Shown piece by piece: positions 1 to 12,150 of a stretch of 64,000 nucleotides of DNA. This DNA comes from Emydura subglobosa (taxonomy: Eukaryota > Chordata > Testudines > Chelidae). The stretch lies in the NCBI GenBank assembly GCA_007922225.1, contig ML679956.1:15721049-15785048 (forward strand). The letters run 5' to 3'. Under the pieces are notes generated by a model. That model saw only the letters and a program-made list of their open reading frames with translations, was not told where the DNA came from and made no database searches. Both the position numbers and the translations under genes were made by a program. Numbering within the stretch: the first letter of the stretch is position 1; the number at the start of each line of letters is the position of its first letter.

Positions 1-55
1 CATGAGTGCAGGGGACTGGACTAGAAGACCCCTTGCAGTCCTACGATTCTATGAT
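1..55 (+). mobile_element. CR1 LINE 3' terminus
   Basis: The window opens with a GGGACTGGACTAGA-like segment and ends in ATTCTATGAT, the typical 3' terminus of sauropsid CR1 elements. The rest of the copy lies left of the window. Confidence 0.7.
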
Positions 56-900
56 AACTTTCTACCTCAGAGGAGTGTTGTGAGGATGAAGATTATGAGG
101 CCCTCAAATACTACAAAGATGGAGCCAAGGAATTATCTAAAATAGATTATCCTCAATTTTACTAGATGGGGCACAAAGGGATTATGCAACTTGTCATGCA
201 GGAAATATATGGCAGAACTATGAAAAGAATTCCTACATCCCACCCTGTGCTGTAATCACTTTAGACACAAGCTTCAACATGAAGATTATAACAAGCAATA
301 ACGACAGTCTAGACGTGATCAAAATGGCTGCAAATAAATAGTTAAATCAATATCAAAACAGTCCATCACACCCCTTCTCCTGACATGAACTATCTATTTC
401 ACAAAATAACTGCAAGTACTGTAGGTATGTGAACTTCAACAAGGGCTGCTGAAATCAGACAGAGACAAAGCTGGCCACTGCTTCTAACTCCTTAAGCATT
501 GATTGTGGGCGGGTGGAGACTTGAGGTCTAATCCTATGCTTCTATTGTGCCTGCATAGGTATAATACCACATTGATCACCGGGGGGTCCAAATGCCTTAC
601 ATCGCCTGCCCCCAGTTTTACACCACTGCAATAAGTAATGTCTTTAGTTGGAGCTACCCGGATTTCTACTGGCATAGCTGAGAAGAGAATCCAATTGTGC
701 TCTGTGGGTGATCTCACACTCAGCCAAGGAATAGTAGTTAAGGAGACATAAATCAGGGGGAAGGAGATGTGTGTGTGTTTGTTTTGTTTATAACAACTGA
801 TCATGGAGACACAGTCTCCCGCTCGAACTCAGACCGACATGCAAAAAAGAGAAGCCTCAAATTATGCCAATAGGCACTGTGCATGCTTAGAACTTCTGAA
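56..900. other. Intronic sequence, nothing recognised
   Basis: AT-rich sequence without splice-flanked coding potential. A 106-codon open frame on the minus strand (484-804) has no recognisable domain and is treated as chance. Confidence 0.5.
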
Positions 901-955
901 AATCAGGTCACTTATTTAGGTGCCTCACTAAGGATTTAGAAGCCTAGCTTTAGTC
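901..955 (+). repeat. Fragment of interspersed reptilian repeat
   Basis: The segment around CACTTATTTAGGTGCC followed by AGGATTTAGAAGCC resembles an abundant short repeat of turtle genomes, recognised by memory only. It is too short to classify. Confidence 0.35.
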
Positions 956-2048
956 TCCTTTAAAAAACATCATTACCCACAAAAATTGGTTTGCTGGACT
1001 ATTGTTACTATTTACTGTTGTTCATATTGCTATTTTTAAAGGCTCTCTATTTTTAATGCTCAAACCTTATAAACACTTAGTCACAAGGCTAGCCTCACGC
1101 ACCTACTGAAATCAAAGCTTCCATATGTAAGGGCCACGCCTTATTTTTGAAAGACAGCCTTGACTAAGGCAGCCTGTACCTCTCACCTTCAATCAGGACA
1201 GTTACTCAACTGCAGTATTTCCCCATCTATAAAACAGCAACCTGTGGAGAATTTAAAAGTAACTCATGAAACCAGACCTTTCTATATGATTTATTTTCAC
1301 TTCCACACACACACATGCAGCACCCAAGATTTTTCAAGAGCATTTGTAAGACACTTCAAATTTGATAGAGAAAAATATTGCTGTATTTGCCCATGAATAC
1401 AGTGAAGTTTCACACAGAGAATTATTGTCAATTTCCCCACATTTGTAGTTGTTTCAACCTTTAGAAATGACCTTTTTATTTTTTGTCAAATATAAAATCA
1501 CTTAAAAAAAAAGAGCAGGAGGGGGAGCAGACAGCAAAATGTTTTGCATTTTCACGAACACAAGATTTATGGTCACTTTTTTGCGATACTGTTTTCAGAA
1601 TCAGGTGGTGTGATCTGAAAGGAAATTAGCTTATTTTTAAAAAATAATTGTTTTTATTTTATGCTTATTTTTATTTTAGTCTACATGCATGTGTATATAT
1701 TTAAGATGATGTATCTCCATTTCAGTCATCCAACAAGAAAATATGATTGGCTTTTTTCAAAGCCAAATTGAGTTATTTTTTGTAACATCAAGTTTCACTG
1801 TATATCCTTCTCTCATGGAGAGGGCAAGCCACGGATCTAATCTAAGCTACATTTTAAAATAGAAAAGTACCACATTATTGTTTCTGTCCCCTGCTTGGAT
1901 GAGTGTGGCAAACTTCCTGTGTAAATAATCACATTCTGAAATGCCAAATTTGCTTCTCCACTAATACACATGGTGCTTTCCTTAAGCGTTCATGGCAGTA
2001 AAACTCATTCACATAGATAACCAGGGAGGGGACGTGGAGGTGTGATTG

Positions 2049-2525
2049 TAGCTTTAATCTAGCTAGCATGGGTTACAACAGCAGCCTAGAAGTGGTGACA
2101 CAGGCTTCAGCACAGGCTAGCGATCTGAGTACAAGCCCTCCAGGGTGTGTGTAGACTGCCGTTGACAGCATGCCCCCCAGCTCAGGCTGACAGCTCCAAC
2201 TAGCATCCTAAAAATAGTAGCGTGAATGTTGCAGCCCTGGCTGGCCACTCGAGCTCAGACCTTAGGAAGTACAGGGGCTTGGACTAGGCTGGCTAGCCTG
2301 AGCCACTGCCAGTGCCACAACATCCACACCACTACTCTTACTCCACTACCACTAACTCGAGCCGTGCTAGGGTGAGTCTATATGGGCTGGGAGGCATGCT
2401 CCCAGCTGCACAGCAGAAATACCTCAGGGAACTAGGGTATGTATGCAGGTTGCTAACCCATGCAGAAGCCTGTGCCACCATGTTTACACTGCTGTTACCA
2501 CCTGTGCTAGCTAGATTAAAGCAAA
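2049..2525. mobile_element. Nested palindromic MITE pair
   Basis: The left arm (2049-2121) and right arm (2452-2525) are inverted copies of each other; both contain CTTTAATCTAGCTAGCA in opposite orientation and match over about 75 bp. Between them a second, weaker inverted repeat pairs roughly 2150-2240 with 2300-2430, for example CAGCATGCCCCCCAGC against GAGCATGCCTCCCAGC read on the other strand. The layout suggests one palindromic non-autonomous DNA transposon inserted into another. A related copy is at 40640-40865. Confidence 0.65.
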
Positions 2526-3084
2526 CACGGGTAGACTGACCTGTCCCACAGTTGCCGTGTATACCTACCCAGAGAGTGAATGGAAACAGGTGTGGTCATG
2601 GGCAAAGTCACTGTAAACTTCATTTTTTACCCAACTCTAGTTTCTGTATGTTGATACTTGACAGCTAGTCTGTTTAAAGAAACGTGTTCAAGGTGTACCC
2701 ACAGTTAACGGTGACCGTTGTAGCAGGTGTGGCAGGGGAATTACCCATGCCTTCTGCTGTTGCGAACATTTACAAACAAACTGAGGTGAGAAGCCAGTTT
2801 CCATTTTCAGAAGCAGTTTGGATGTCCCAGTCAGTCAATGCACGCAGGATTTCTAAGTGTGGGTTAGGCATTTACGCAGTAGGCAGTCAGCAATTACATT
2901 TCATTTGTCAGGATTGAGGTTTTTGGTTGTCTCAAACTGCCAAATAGGATTTTTTTTCTAGCCTGAATAATCTGAATGAGCTCTCCAGCTCCTGAGTAAT
3001 GTCCAAATTTTAGCTGCAAATCACCTTGTTCACAATTTTTGAGAGACGTGCAGTCTAGTGAAGGAGCAAGAGACAGAAACTCAG

Positions 3085-3265
3085 CAGGGTTAATTCCAGC
3101 TTTGAGTATGGTTCCTTCTCTGCCCTGGGGAAAGTGACTTATCCTATGTGGCCTCAGTTTCCACATCTGTAAAATGGGTCTAAACACCCTCATGAGAACT
3201 CTGTGAGGTAAATATCTTAATGTTGGTAAATTGCTTTGAAGGAAAAAAGTGCCAGCTAATAATAA
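3085..3265 (+). mobile_element. MIR-type SINE
   Basis: It contains the core phrase CCTCAGTTTCCACATCTGTA followed by AAATGGG, then TGTGAGGTAAATAT and AAATTGCTTTGAAGG, in the order of the CORE-SINE/MIR consensus. The tRNA-related head is weak. Confidence 0.7.
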
Positions 3266-3364
3266 TATAGTTGTAACTGATAAATTTAAATACTTACCTC
3301 TACTTATTAAGTAAAGTTTCTCATGCTAACAGAGGTTGGCTATTGTAACAGTTCGACTGTCTAG

Positions 3365-3935
3365 GCCTGTTCCTTGGTGTCTGTGCCTTGTCATGACAGG
3401 ACTGCTGGTATGCCCTAACGATCCCCAGAGTCTGTGTCAACGGGGGCTTTTATTGCTCCTGGTGGGTTCAACCATCCAAGATTAGTCTGTGGGGGAGGGG
3501 CCAAACAAAAACAGACATCCTGGTCCTCCAGGTTGGGGGTTAGGCACAGGGCTAACAACCCTGTCCTATAAAAAACAAAATGTTACAGCAATAGTGGGGG
3601 AGAAATCAACCATTACTGTGTGTGATGTCCTTCAGGAGTCAATGACTGATATGTCTGCCAGTGGTGAAAGCCAAAAGGAAGACACTGGCATGAAGACTGA
3701 AGTGCTCAACACCAAGACAAAAACCAAACTTAGTTTCTGAAAAATACGGATAATGTACATAACAGGGCAGCTAGCTCATGTCACAGCAGAGCAACATGGC
3801 GAAGAGCTGTGGAAGCTGAGCTGAAAAATCTGGGGCACAACTGGGGAACCATTGAAGGACTTTCCAGACACAGACAAGAATGAAGGAGCTAGGTCACTGC
3901 CATAAATGCCAGAGGTGTAATGGGGGACGGACTAA
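3365..3935 (+). mobile_element. Internally deleted non-LTR retrotransposon (both ends, no middle)
   Basis: The 5' part (3365-3785) contains untranslated-like sequence and then an open stretch that decays into IRIMYITGQLAHV. This resembles the first strand of an apurinic-type endonuclease (ATWNVRTMYxTG pattern), with a TGA at 3738-3740. From 3794 the reading switches frame to TWRRAVEAELKNLGHNWG, which is the characteristic C-terminal end of the reverse-transcriptase ORF in the same broad group of LINEs. Most of the endonuclease and the whole polymerase are absent. The similarities are from remembered family patterns; the clade is not assigned. Confidence 0.6.
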
Positions 3936-5324
3936 CTTACTTCTAGGTACATTTTGTAAAACCTAGGTCTAATTCCGGCCCTGTTGAGATTAGTGGGAGT
4001 TTTGCGAGGATTTCACACTTGATGCTTACAAATTGCCTTGCACTAGGCTGAAACTGCAGGAATTTGCAATTTCCTGTTGTTGCTGCGGGAAGCAGCAGAC
4101 TGGTATATTCATTTGTGACTTTGGAATCCTCCTGTATTCCTGATTCCTCTTTTTCCAGTTTATCATGTCAAAGTTTGTGTAGCAATGCTCCTCTAATCAG
4201 CTGATATCCAAATTATTTTGTTACTGGCTTCTGAGGCAGGCTGACCTATCCTCTGAACAGGTAAACCTTTCACAGCAACAAGATCCAGGCATGACCTTCC
4301 ATATTTTGTGTGTTCAGAAGTCCACAAATAATTTTCCGTAATGGAACTAAAATGTAGAATATACAAATAAATTTAGTGAAACAATTATATTTTTATGCAT
4401 AGTTTGCAAAAGATAGAGTTGGTTGACTTATTCAGATACATTTTCTAATGGATTTAGCTTTTTTCTGTTCATATTTCATACCAATCATGACCTCTGTGAA
4501 TGTATTTGTCGTTCACAAATATTTGCTGAATAGCATGGCTGCACTATGTGCAACCTACTCCTGTCCTGAACTGGTCTCTTAGATTATATGCAATTTGTGG
4601 CATATAATTGTCACTTAAATCACAAGATATTGCTTCTCCTTCCTGGTTGGACAGCAAAGTTTTTAAACTGAAGAATGAATAGCGGACAGTGAATACTCTT
4701 ACTTGCCTTTAAATTGCCTTATTTGCCTGAGAATAGGAGTAGGAGTCATATATGCAGAACAGCAATTCCCCAAACATTTGCACAAAACCCCATTTTCGTG
4801 AATGGCAAAATAAAAGGGGTCTGAACAATATTCTAACTGCACAACAGTTTGGAATTTGAATCAAGGTTTGTGAACAGTAGGCTCAGAAGGAAAGCACCAT
4901 CTTGCACACCTAATGAGAAAGCTACAAAGGTGGGCTTATAGGAGGGCATCTTTCTCCTGATTCCCCAATTTTGGGAGCAACCAAGGCCCCACTAAACATA
5001 TAGCGAAATATAAAGCAGCCTCGGGGCTGCTCTACACTATAGTAGCTTCTAATGTGTGTCAAGTGGCCAGTAGGCTGGGGGGATTTGTAAGAGCACAGCC
5101 CACACATACATCCCCTTCTTCCCCGGCACACACACCATGCTGTGGGAGCTGAACAGGAATGATGTGCAGCCGGATGTACAGAAGACTTGGTTTGGGCAAG
5201 ATCTGATCCACTAATTTTTAGACAGTATTCAAACAGCTCTAGTGGAAGATTGTATCTGTTTAATTAGCAGGTTGATTAGATTAACAGCATTGGCGTGTTC
5301 AGTCGAATGTAAAGATGATAACAA
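3936..5324. other. Intronic sequence with short repeat hints
   Basis: Around 3965-4040 there is a half-palindrome fragment of the MITE type seen elsewhere. A fragment near 5030-5070 resembles the palindromic family of 2049-2525. Otherwise nothing was recognised. Confidence 0.4.
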
Positions 5325-5465
5325 GGGAGAAGACTGAGTGAGGGGAGATATGATAATTGTCTATAAATACAAAAAAGGGATACAAAGAAGAATAGGGATC
5401 AATTATTCTTATTAGTGAAGGATAGAAGCAGCAGCAATGGGCTTTATAATGGTCAGAAAGCATGC
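5325..5465 (+). mobile_element. CR1 LINE fragment
   Basis: The run GAGGGGAGATATGATAA followed by GTCTATAAATACA and, later, AGCAATGGGCTT matches the region of CR1 ORF2 just upstream of the C-terminus. The copy is truncated on both sides. Confidence 0.6.
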
Positions 5466-5816
5466 AAGAAGTAGAAAAAACCAGCTCTTTTGATCACATT
5501 AGTACACAGCTAAGATTGAATCTGCTTAGGCTTCTTGAAAGTTCACACTGGGCATGCCCAGATATCTAATATATGTGTTTGTATAAACACTTCCATACAA
5601 AAATTACCTCTCTTAATTAGTATGGTTACTCCAATGCTAATAATATGATACCTGTCTTTATAAGGATTGGTGCATCAGGGAATAATTGAAGCAAAAAAGA
5701 GTACCATATATCCTGAAAATAGTACAGGCAATTAAAAAAAACAGCTAGAGATGGTGGAATTGCATTTAGTTGAGAGCAAGACAGAAATAATCCTACAACA
5801 AAATAAAAATGGGCAG

Positions 5817-5874
5817 TGAAGATTCCTTCTAACACCAAGTATTCATGAAGATTCCTTCTAAAACCAAGTTTATG
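5817..5874. repeat. 29-bp tandem duplication
   Basis: Two adjacent copies of a unit beginning TGAAGATTCCTTCTA start at 5817 and 5846. They differ at a few bases, so this is a local duplication rather than a microsatellite. Confidence 0.75.
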
Positions 5875-6189
5875 AAGCTACAAATTGTATAAAAGTTGCT
5901 AAAAGCTTTGTCAATTTGTGAAAAACAGCTATGTTCTAAATACCTGTAAAATATGACTGTCCCAAGGAACTGTGTATTTAATATACAAACCTAAAACATG
6001 TCAAATTACCATACATTGACTTATTCTACTTCTTCCATTTCAGTGAAATTTCAACTAAAACAGTACATACACATTAGAGAAGCTTTTGATTTTTTTTAAT
6101 CTTTAAAAATTCACCATTAATGCTCAGATTACTCTCCTTCAACAGGAAATAAAGAAATTATCTAACATCACAGATAAATAAATCTCCAA

Positions 6190-6625
6190 ATTATACTGTC
6201 ACTCATAGACCTTACCTTGAATACTGCTATTTTATCTGTTCACCTCAGTACCAGCATCACGTAAACAAACTGTAGGTGGTTCAGTGATGAGCAACAAAAC
6301 TGAACAGAGGTCAGGAGGAATGGTTTTTCAAAAAAAGAGTGAAAGAGCTAAATATGTATGTTTAGCTGAGAAAATATTAAAGATAAGGGTAAGAGAACAT
6401 TATACTTTAATATCTGAAGAGTGTAAAGGAAATACCAAAGAGGGAGATTAGTTCATTAGAGTTATGCCTGGGGGCAGGGTGTGGGTTAATAATGAAGACT
6501 AGTTGGATTAAATTAGGAAATGTAAAATTTAGGCTGACAATAAAGAAAAAAAATCCTAATAATGAGATGTATTACTCGGGGAAATAGTCTCCCAGGTGAG
6601 GTGATGGAAGCACCTGCATTTAGGA
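6190..6625 (+). mobile_element. Diverged CR1 LINE fragment
   Basis: Readable pieces in the forward frames follow CR1 ORF2 C-terminal order: a RPYLEYC-like stretch, an EQRSGG-like stretch, then the end segment TCTCCCAGGTGAGGTGATGG. It is heavily diverged and contains indels, so it is older than the CR1 at 7020 or 50071. Confidence 0.5.
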
Positions 6626-6909
6626 CAAAAGCACTAATGCATAATACATAATGTATACATAAAGACATACAACACACACTCTTTGTAGCAGATAATACAG
6701 CACTGGTCGGGGTGGGAAAGATACACTTTGTGACCTGCTATCTTTCCCATCCCTAATTCCTATAATTCCATTACAACTATCAACAGATTTACCATGAACT
6801 GTACAAAATATCACTCACAAATAAATAATTAAACTTAGAAGCTTTATCCCTATGAAGAAGTAGTGGTAGCAGAAATGGTTGGTTCAATAGAAGCATCATG
6901 GTCTCTAGG

Positions 6910-7019
6910 GGATGGTACATACAACAGACCTGGACTCTATTATCAGCTCGGTCATTTATCCACTATATGACCTCTCTGTGCCTTAGTTTCCCCTCTCAGT
7001 GAAATGGGTGGTAATGGCT
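6910..7019 (+). mobile_element. MIR-type SINE, cut by CR1
   Basis: The segment GACCTCTCTGTGCCTTAGTT then CCCTCTCAGTGAAATGGG matches the MIR core. It stops where the CR1 of 7020-7497 begins. Confidence 0.6.
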
Positions 7020-7497
7020 CATCGACTCATAAACTATAAGGTCGGAAGGGACCATTAAGATCATCTAGAGTCTGACCTCCTGCACAACACAGGCCACAGA
7101 ACCTCACCGACCCACTCCTGTAATAGACCCCTAACCTAAAACTTAGTTACTGAAGTCCTCAAATAATTATTTAAAGACTTCAAGGTACAGAGAATCCACT
7201 AGAGAAGCAAGTGACCCGTGCCCCATGCTACAGAGGACGGCCAAAAATCCCCAGGGCCTATGCCAATCTGCCTTGGGGGAAAATTCCTCCCCGACCCCAA
7301 ACATGGCAATCAGTTAAACCCTGAGCATGTGGGCAAGACTCACCAGCCAGACACCTGGAAAGAATTCTCTGTAGTAACTCAGAACCCACCCCATCTAACA
7401 TCCCTTCACAGGCCATTGGGCATATTTACCGCTAGTAATCTAAGATCAGTCAATCACCAAATTAGGCTGTCCCATCATACCATCCCTTCCATAAATT
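7020..7497 (-). mobile_element. CR1 LINE 3' untranslated end
   Basis: Starts with ATCGACTCATAAACTATAAG then GTCGGAAGGGACCATTA, the inverted 3' end of a turtle-type CR1 subfamily. It continues through TCTGACCTCCTGCACAACAC and GAAAATTCCTCCCCGACCCC. The copy is close to consensus as I remember it. The open frame at 7218-7499 on the plus strand lies inside it and is not a gene. Confidence 0.8.
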
Positions 7498-8130
7498 GAA
7501 CAACATTGGTGGAGCACCAAGATCTCAGGAGAAAGAGCATGTGAGTGGGTCACTCTCTGCTGCAGCGCCTCCCAGCATCAGGGCATGGCATTGCAGGGGT
7601 TCTCACCCCTACTGCCACATCACCACTTTGGTCTTCTAAAGACCTGTCTCTTTCTGGGTCTTCTGTAGCCTAGCCCTCCATCTCTTAAGTTCAGTCCCCT
7701 TCCAGGATAATGAAAGTCAAGTTATAAACCCAAACATACATCCCAACTAATAATTCTTCTGCCCCTCTGGGACTGAAGTTCTCTGCTCTTTGCCTATTCC
7801 CAGGCCCTGAAAAGTTCTTTTGTAGTGTTTCATCCCAGCAGGATTCCACACTGCCTCCATTCCCAAGGTCTCCAGCAACTTCCCTCAGAAATCTCCCTAC
7901 TTACCTCTGGGCCTCCCACTGGAGCCCTGACTGGCTCTCTGTGGTCCTCTCCAGCCTGACTTCATCAGGCCCTTCTCAGAGAGAAGGAACTCTCTCCTGG
8001 TCTTCTCCTTCTCTGTTGAGTTCTCCCTCACCCTTTCACAGCTGGGATCACTATTGTAACTGAGACCATCTCAGGATCAGCTGGGAGTTAAACTGCTGGC
8101 CAGGCAGAGCCCAATGCCCCTTAAAGGGCC
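7498..8130. repeat. GC/CT-rich repeat-like segment, unclassified
   Basis: Base composition changes sharply to C+T-rich, with phrases such as CCTTAAAGGGCCAGC at the right end that recall LTR-type reptilian repeats. No TIR, target duplication or coding motif was found. The repeat origin is inferred from composition and resemblance only. Confidence 0.3.
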
Positions 8131-10913
8131 AGCCAGCTTGTGATGAGCTCCAAATACATGATGAAGTATTATTATAATAAAGGCTATAAGTCACAATTTC
8201 GTTTGGTTCAGAAGTTTGTCCAGTTTGTTAAAGTCGCAATTTCAGTGCGGAGCCAACTGCGAGCGTGCCGGACCACAACATTGGTGCAGAGGGTCACCAT
8301 GCCATTCAAACTGGAGGCAGCTAGAAAAAGTTGTGGTGTGTATTAAAAGTTGTAGTTTCCACAACAAAGCTGTGACCCGTGATTTTCTTACCATCTTAAT
8401 TATAATTAAGTTAATTACCGTGGAAGTTAGCTAGATGGTTCTAGAGCATACGCTCACATGTTGTATGTTAACGTGAGTGTTTGGGTTACTTCTGTATTCT
8501 TGCTGCTGCACACTAATTTCAGTTAATAAAAGACATGCAAACCAGCTATCCCGACTATAGAAGAAACGGATTCCCGCAGAGAGATTGCAATGAGAAAAAA
8601 CCCATACAGGTAATGGGATTGTTTGTTTGAAGAAGAGCACACAAAAAGTGGCAAGTATCAGTAAGTTACAAAATGAACGTGCACTGAAATGCATTTCTTG
8701 AGATCTAGCTCTCACATCAAGACCAAACATTAACAAATGCATTACATGAGAGCACTGCAGAGACCACAACTGGATGAACAGTACATGCTTAATGACTGAC
8801 AAGTCAGTCACTCATATGAAAAAAAAATAAGAGTCAACGGTGATAGCTTTATCAGGAAATTTGAGGCTTTAAACTGGAAGCAATTTGTTCAATGGCTATT
8901 TTGACCATACCATTTCCTAATCTTAGTTCCCATAAAGTTTGGCAGGGAGCCAGTTGGAATGCTTAGTTTCAGCTGCACGGATATCTTCCATAGAGGAAAT
9001 AAAAGAATTTTAAACCCTGGAGTCATTTCCTTTGGTTCTCGGCTCATTCAGGAAAAATGTCCTTTCGGTCAATGATATCTCCAACTTAATTCCTGCAGCA
9101 TGACTTTGAAAAAAAGGCTTTGTGGGAAACCTTTTCTAAAGGACTGGAACTGTTTCCTATAAGCTCCTTGCCAATTACTGTAGAATACCATTTTTCACTT
9201 CAGATTATTACAAAAGCTAAAGATCTTCAATGCTATGACATTAGCCTAAAGTTTTACAGAAAGACACAGAAGGGGCAAAGAACCAGAAAGCTGTTAGTCA
9301 CACTAGAAGCAATCTTAACATGTTGGGAGCTACTCATGCAAGTAAAGGTTTGTGGAACTGGGCCTCAAAATGATCAGGCATTGGCACACATATTGTGCCT
9401 GTCTATTTCCATGCATCTTCAAACAGTTAAATGTGCAACCAAAATTGGTAATTTACATACACATCTGTTCACATGAACAATTACCTGGTTTTGTGCAAGT
9501 GAAGTGCCACATGCATAATTTGCAGGAGAGCTCACCAATATTTGAAATTTTGGCTCCAAATGTGCAGAGTGACCCAAAAGGATATAATAAAGAATGTTTA
9601 AAACAAGCAAACAAACCAGACACAATTAATGCTATGAAATGCATTTGAAAGTTACCAGGAGAGTTTTACTGAAATAATGGAGACAGTATTTTGGATACAT
9701 ACTCTAAGTTGTAATGGTCAAAGTCATTTGACATGGGGCCGTCCTGGAACACTACCTGTATGTGGTTACAGAGGAGGAAGGAAGCAGTATAGCTTCCCAA
9801 ACATATCCTCAAGCTAAGGACTGTGATATTTCTGAAAACACTACATTAAAAAATGCCAAAGCATGAGGCTTGGTATATTTGGTAGCATTCATGCACTCTA
9901 CGATCTGAAATATTAGATGTTCTTTGCCCTAGCATGAACTCTGGAGCATCAGGAAGTTTTGTGAAGGAGATTGAAATTAGTTAGTTTCTAATTCAAGGCC
10001 CCAATTCAGCATGATGCTTTGGCACATACTTGACTCTAAGCTTAAGTGCCTGGCTGAATCAGAGCCAATGTCCTTAATGTAACATTTTATATACTCAGAT
10101 GAGGGCAGAATAAAGCATATATACAAAAGGGAAACATTAATGCTTTTAACTACATTGACAACTTGGAATGTCAATCATGAATTTTTAAGTTATTCATTCC
10201 AGGAATACATGAATGCAGTTCAGTATAACATATTTTAATTATTAATTATGACTGAAAGTGGATCTCTCCAGATTATCACTCAACTATAAAAATAAAAAAT
10301 ACATTTTCTCAAGGGCTGCCAATTCTCTCATAGCTGTAACCCAATCTGCTCCATGAGATGGAGCAATATGTCACTTTTTAATATATTACTACTTGAAAAA
10401 AAAAGATATTGATATCTAAATCACAAACTAGTTGATTATAGCTGCAAGATTCCTACACAAGGAAAATATCTGTGTTCAAATTAAAGGCCTTATTCTTTCA
10501 CCATAACTTTGTGTCATTGCTAACCAGCAACTAGATCTGCAATCTATGACAGGATTATCAACTGGAGGAAAGATAAGCTATACAAATAGGACATCAGTTC
10601 TGTCTTGTTAAGGCATTCTGGAAGCTATCTGATAAAAAAAAAAGCAAGGAAGTCGATCTATTATATACTTTAATTTAAACAAGTTTTGACTCAGAAGTTT
10701 TCTTTGTTTTTACCTTTATTTACCGTGATAAACTAATGATGCAGTGACACTGATGCAATATTCAAAATTAAAAGTTTATGTGAAGTTTACAAAATAGCTA
10801 TTGTTTCTGTGGATAAAATGGAATAGCACTGAATTATAACAACAACATTTTTTAGTTATATATAAATTCAAACCAACTTTTAACTGGAAACTTTCTCCCT
10901 GTTACGTTCCACT
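8131..10913. other. Intronic sequence, nothing firm recognised
   Basis: AT-rich sequence. Several open frames of 60-126 codons occur (for example 8431-8811 on the minus strand) without domains or splice signals. A half-palindrome at about 9998-10070 resembles the MITE group. Confidence 0.45.
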
Positions 10914-10938
10914 CCTCTTCTCTCTCTCTCTCTCTCTA
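10914..10938. repeat. (CT)n microsatellite
   Basis: About ten consecutive CT dinucleotides. Confidence 0.9.
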
Positions 10939-11084
10939 AGGAAAGCCAAACCTGGGAGCAAACCATCAGTAAAAAGGTTGTCTATACAGGAACAGAAACA
11001 AAATTTCTGGTTTCACTTAGTCCTATGGGCACATGTGCTTTCACTCTTCTCTTAAACACAGTGGGAGTCCCTAGAGTCTGTAAC

Positions 11085-12003
11085 ACCTCTGTCATGCTTC
11101 AGTGATACTAGAGGCAACAGTACCCTGGGTACAGTGTGATTTTGAGGAGCTCAAGGACTTTGATTTAGAGCTCTTGGTACTGAGATCTCTTGAAGTTTCC
11201 CCGGAAGCCTTTAAGGGGAGTGAAGTCTCCAATATGGCGGACCTCTTAGAGCTATGTTCTTTCTGAGGAGATTTCATAATCCTCTTGGTAGAAGTCTCTC
11301 TCATGTCTCTTGCAGGTCTGCTGGAGGCTGCTGAAGCACTATGATCACTCGGAGGCCACTGTACAAAGGAGGTCTCTAGGCCTGGATCTGAAGCCAGATG
11401 AAAGGAGCGCTATATCATGAGGAGGCAAAGTTTAATCTCCCCGTCTCTCCTGAAGCAGCTCATAAAATGGGTGGAGATTTTGCACTTTGTGGGCATGTGT
11501 GTATTCCCAAAGTAGTTGATACAGTGCACGTGGCCATCGCTAACTGGGAAGTACTCCCAGGAAGTGAGGAAATGTTGAAATCCTGGGGACTTGGGCATGC
11601 CCCAAAACAAAAAGTCTTCTTGAAATGTGTCCCCTCTGTACAGGGGAGGCGGAGAGCAGAAAGTCAAAGCCTTGGATAATGGAAAAAAGAATCCCCGAAA
11701 TAAAGCAAATACTAAGCTAAGTAAAGGAGTAAAATTATTAACTATAAAAATAAAAAAAACTATAAAAGAAATTAAGAGGAAAGAATCTGCACAAGTGAAC
11801 ACTACCAAACTCACAATCTCTGGACAGGGCATTCGAGAAGGAGCTGAGGACAGATCATCCATCCCCTTGGTACAGGGCACATCAATGATTATGGCACATG
11901 TTCAGACCAAGCAAGCTCTGCTACTGAACATTTCCAATCAAAGGAGCAAGGGATGCATGTGCAAATGGAGTACCAATTGGGTCACTAGTCAAAGAAGAAG
12001 TTG
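11085..12003 (-). mobile_element. DIRS retrotransposon, 5' end and ORF1 remnant
   Basis: On the minus strand the right edge (about 11885-12003) resembles a DIRS terminal repeat, with TCTTCTTTGACTAGTGAC at its outer end. An AT-rich leader leads to an ATG at 11598-11596 that opens MPKSPGF, then SDGHVHC and THMPTKCKI. These follow the spacing of the N-terminal Cys/His segment of vertebrate DIRS ORF1 as I recall it, but the first Cys pair is lost. The frame stops at about 11407. A Ser/Lys-rich, ORF1-like stretch reappears at 11304-11092. RT, RNase H and recombinase are absent. Confidence 0.6.
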
Positions 12004-12074
12004 GGCATAACAAAGGATGAGACCCTGCAACATTTGAGAAAAAGTGACAGATTATTCTGCTTACTTTGTTACCA

Positions 12075-12150
12075 GAGGTCTGATCCAAAGCCCTTTGGAG
12101 ACAATGAGAGTCTTTTCATTGATTTTGATGGGCTTTGGATCAAGCCTCCA
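12075..12150. mobile_element. Palindromic MITE
   Basis: GTCTGATCCAAAGCCC on the left is mirrored by GGGCTTTGGATCAAGCC on the right, around a short CATTGATTTTGATGG centre. Same stem as 35375-35448 and 43448-43520. Confidence 0.75.

Noticed and set aside
484..804. 106-codon minus-strand open frame
   Set aside because: No domain, no splice sites, no repeat protein similarity; consistent with chance.
7218..7499. 93-codon plus-strand open frame
   Set aside because: It is antisense to the 3' untranslated region of a CR1 copy.
8431..8811. 126-codon minus-strand open frame with hydrophobic segments
   Set aside because: No recognisable family, no promoter or splice context; composition follows the surrounding AT-rich intron.
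11596..11880. Long N-terminal extension of the minus-strand frame before MPKSPGF
   Set aside because: The extension is a hydrophobic translation of an AT-rich leader; similarity to DIRS ORF1 begins only at the ATG at 11598.
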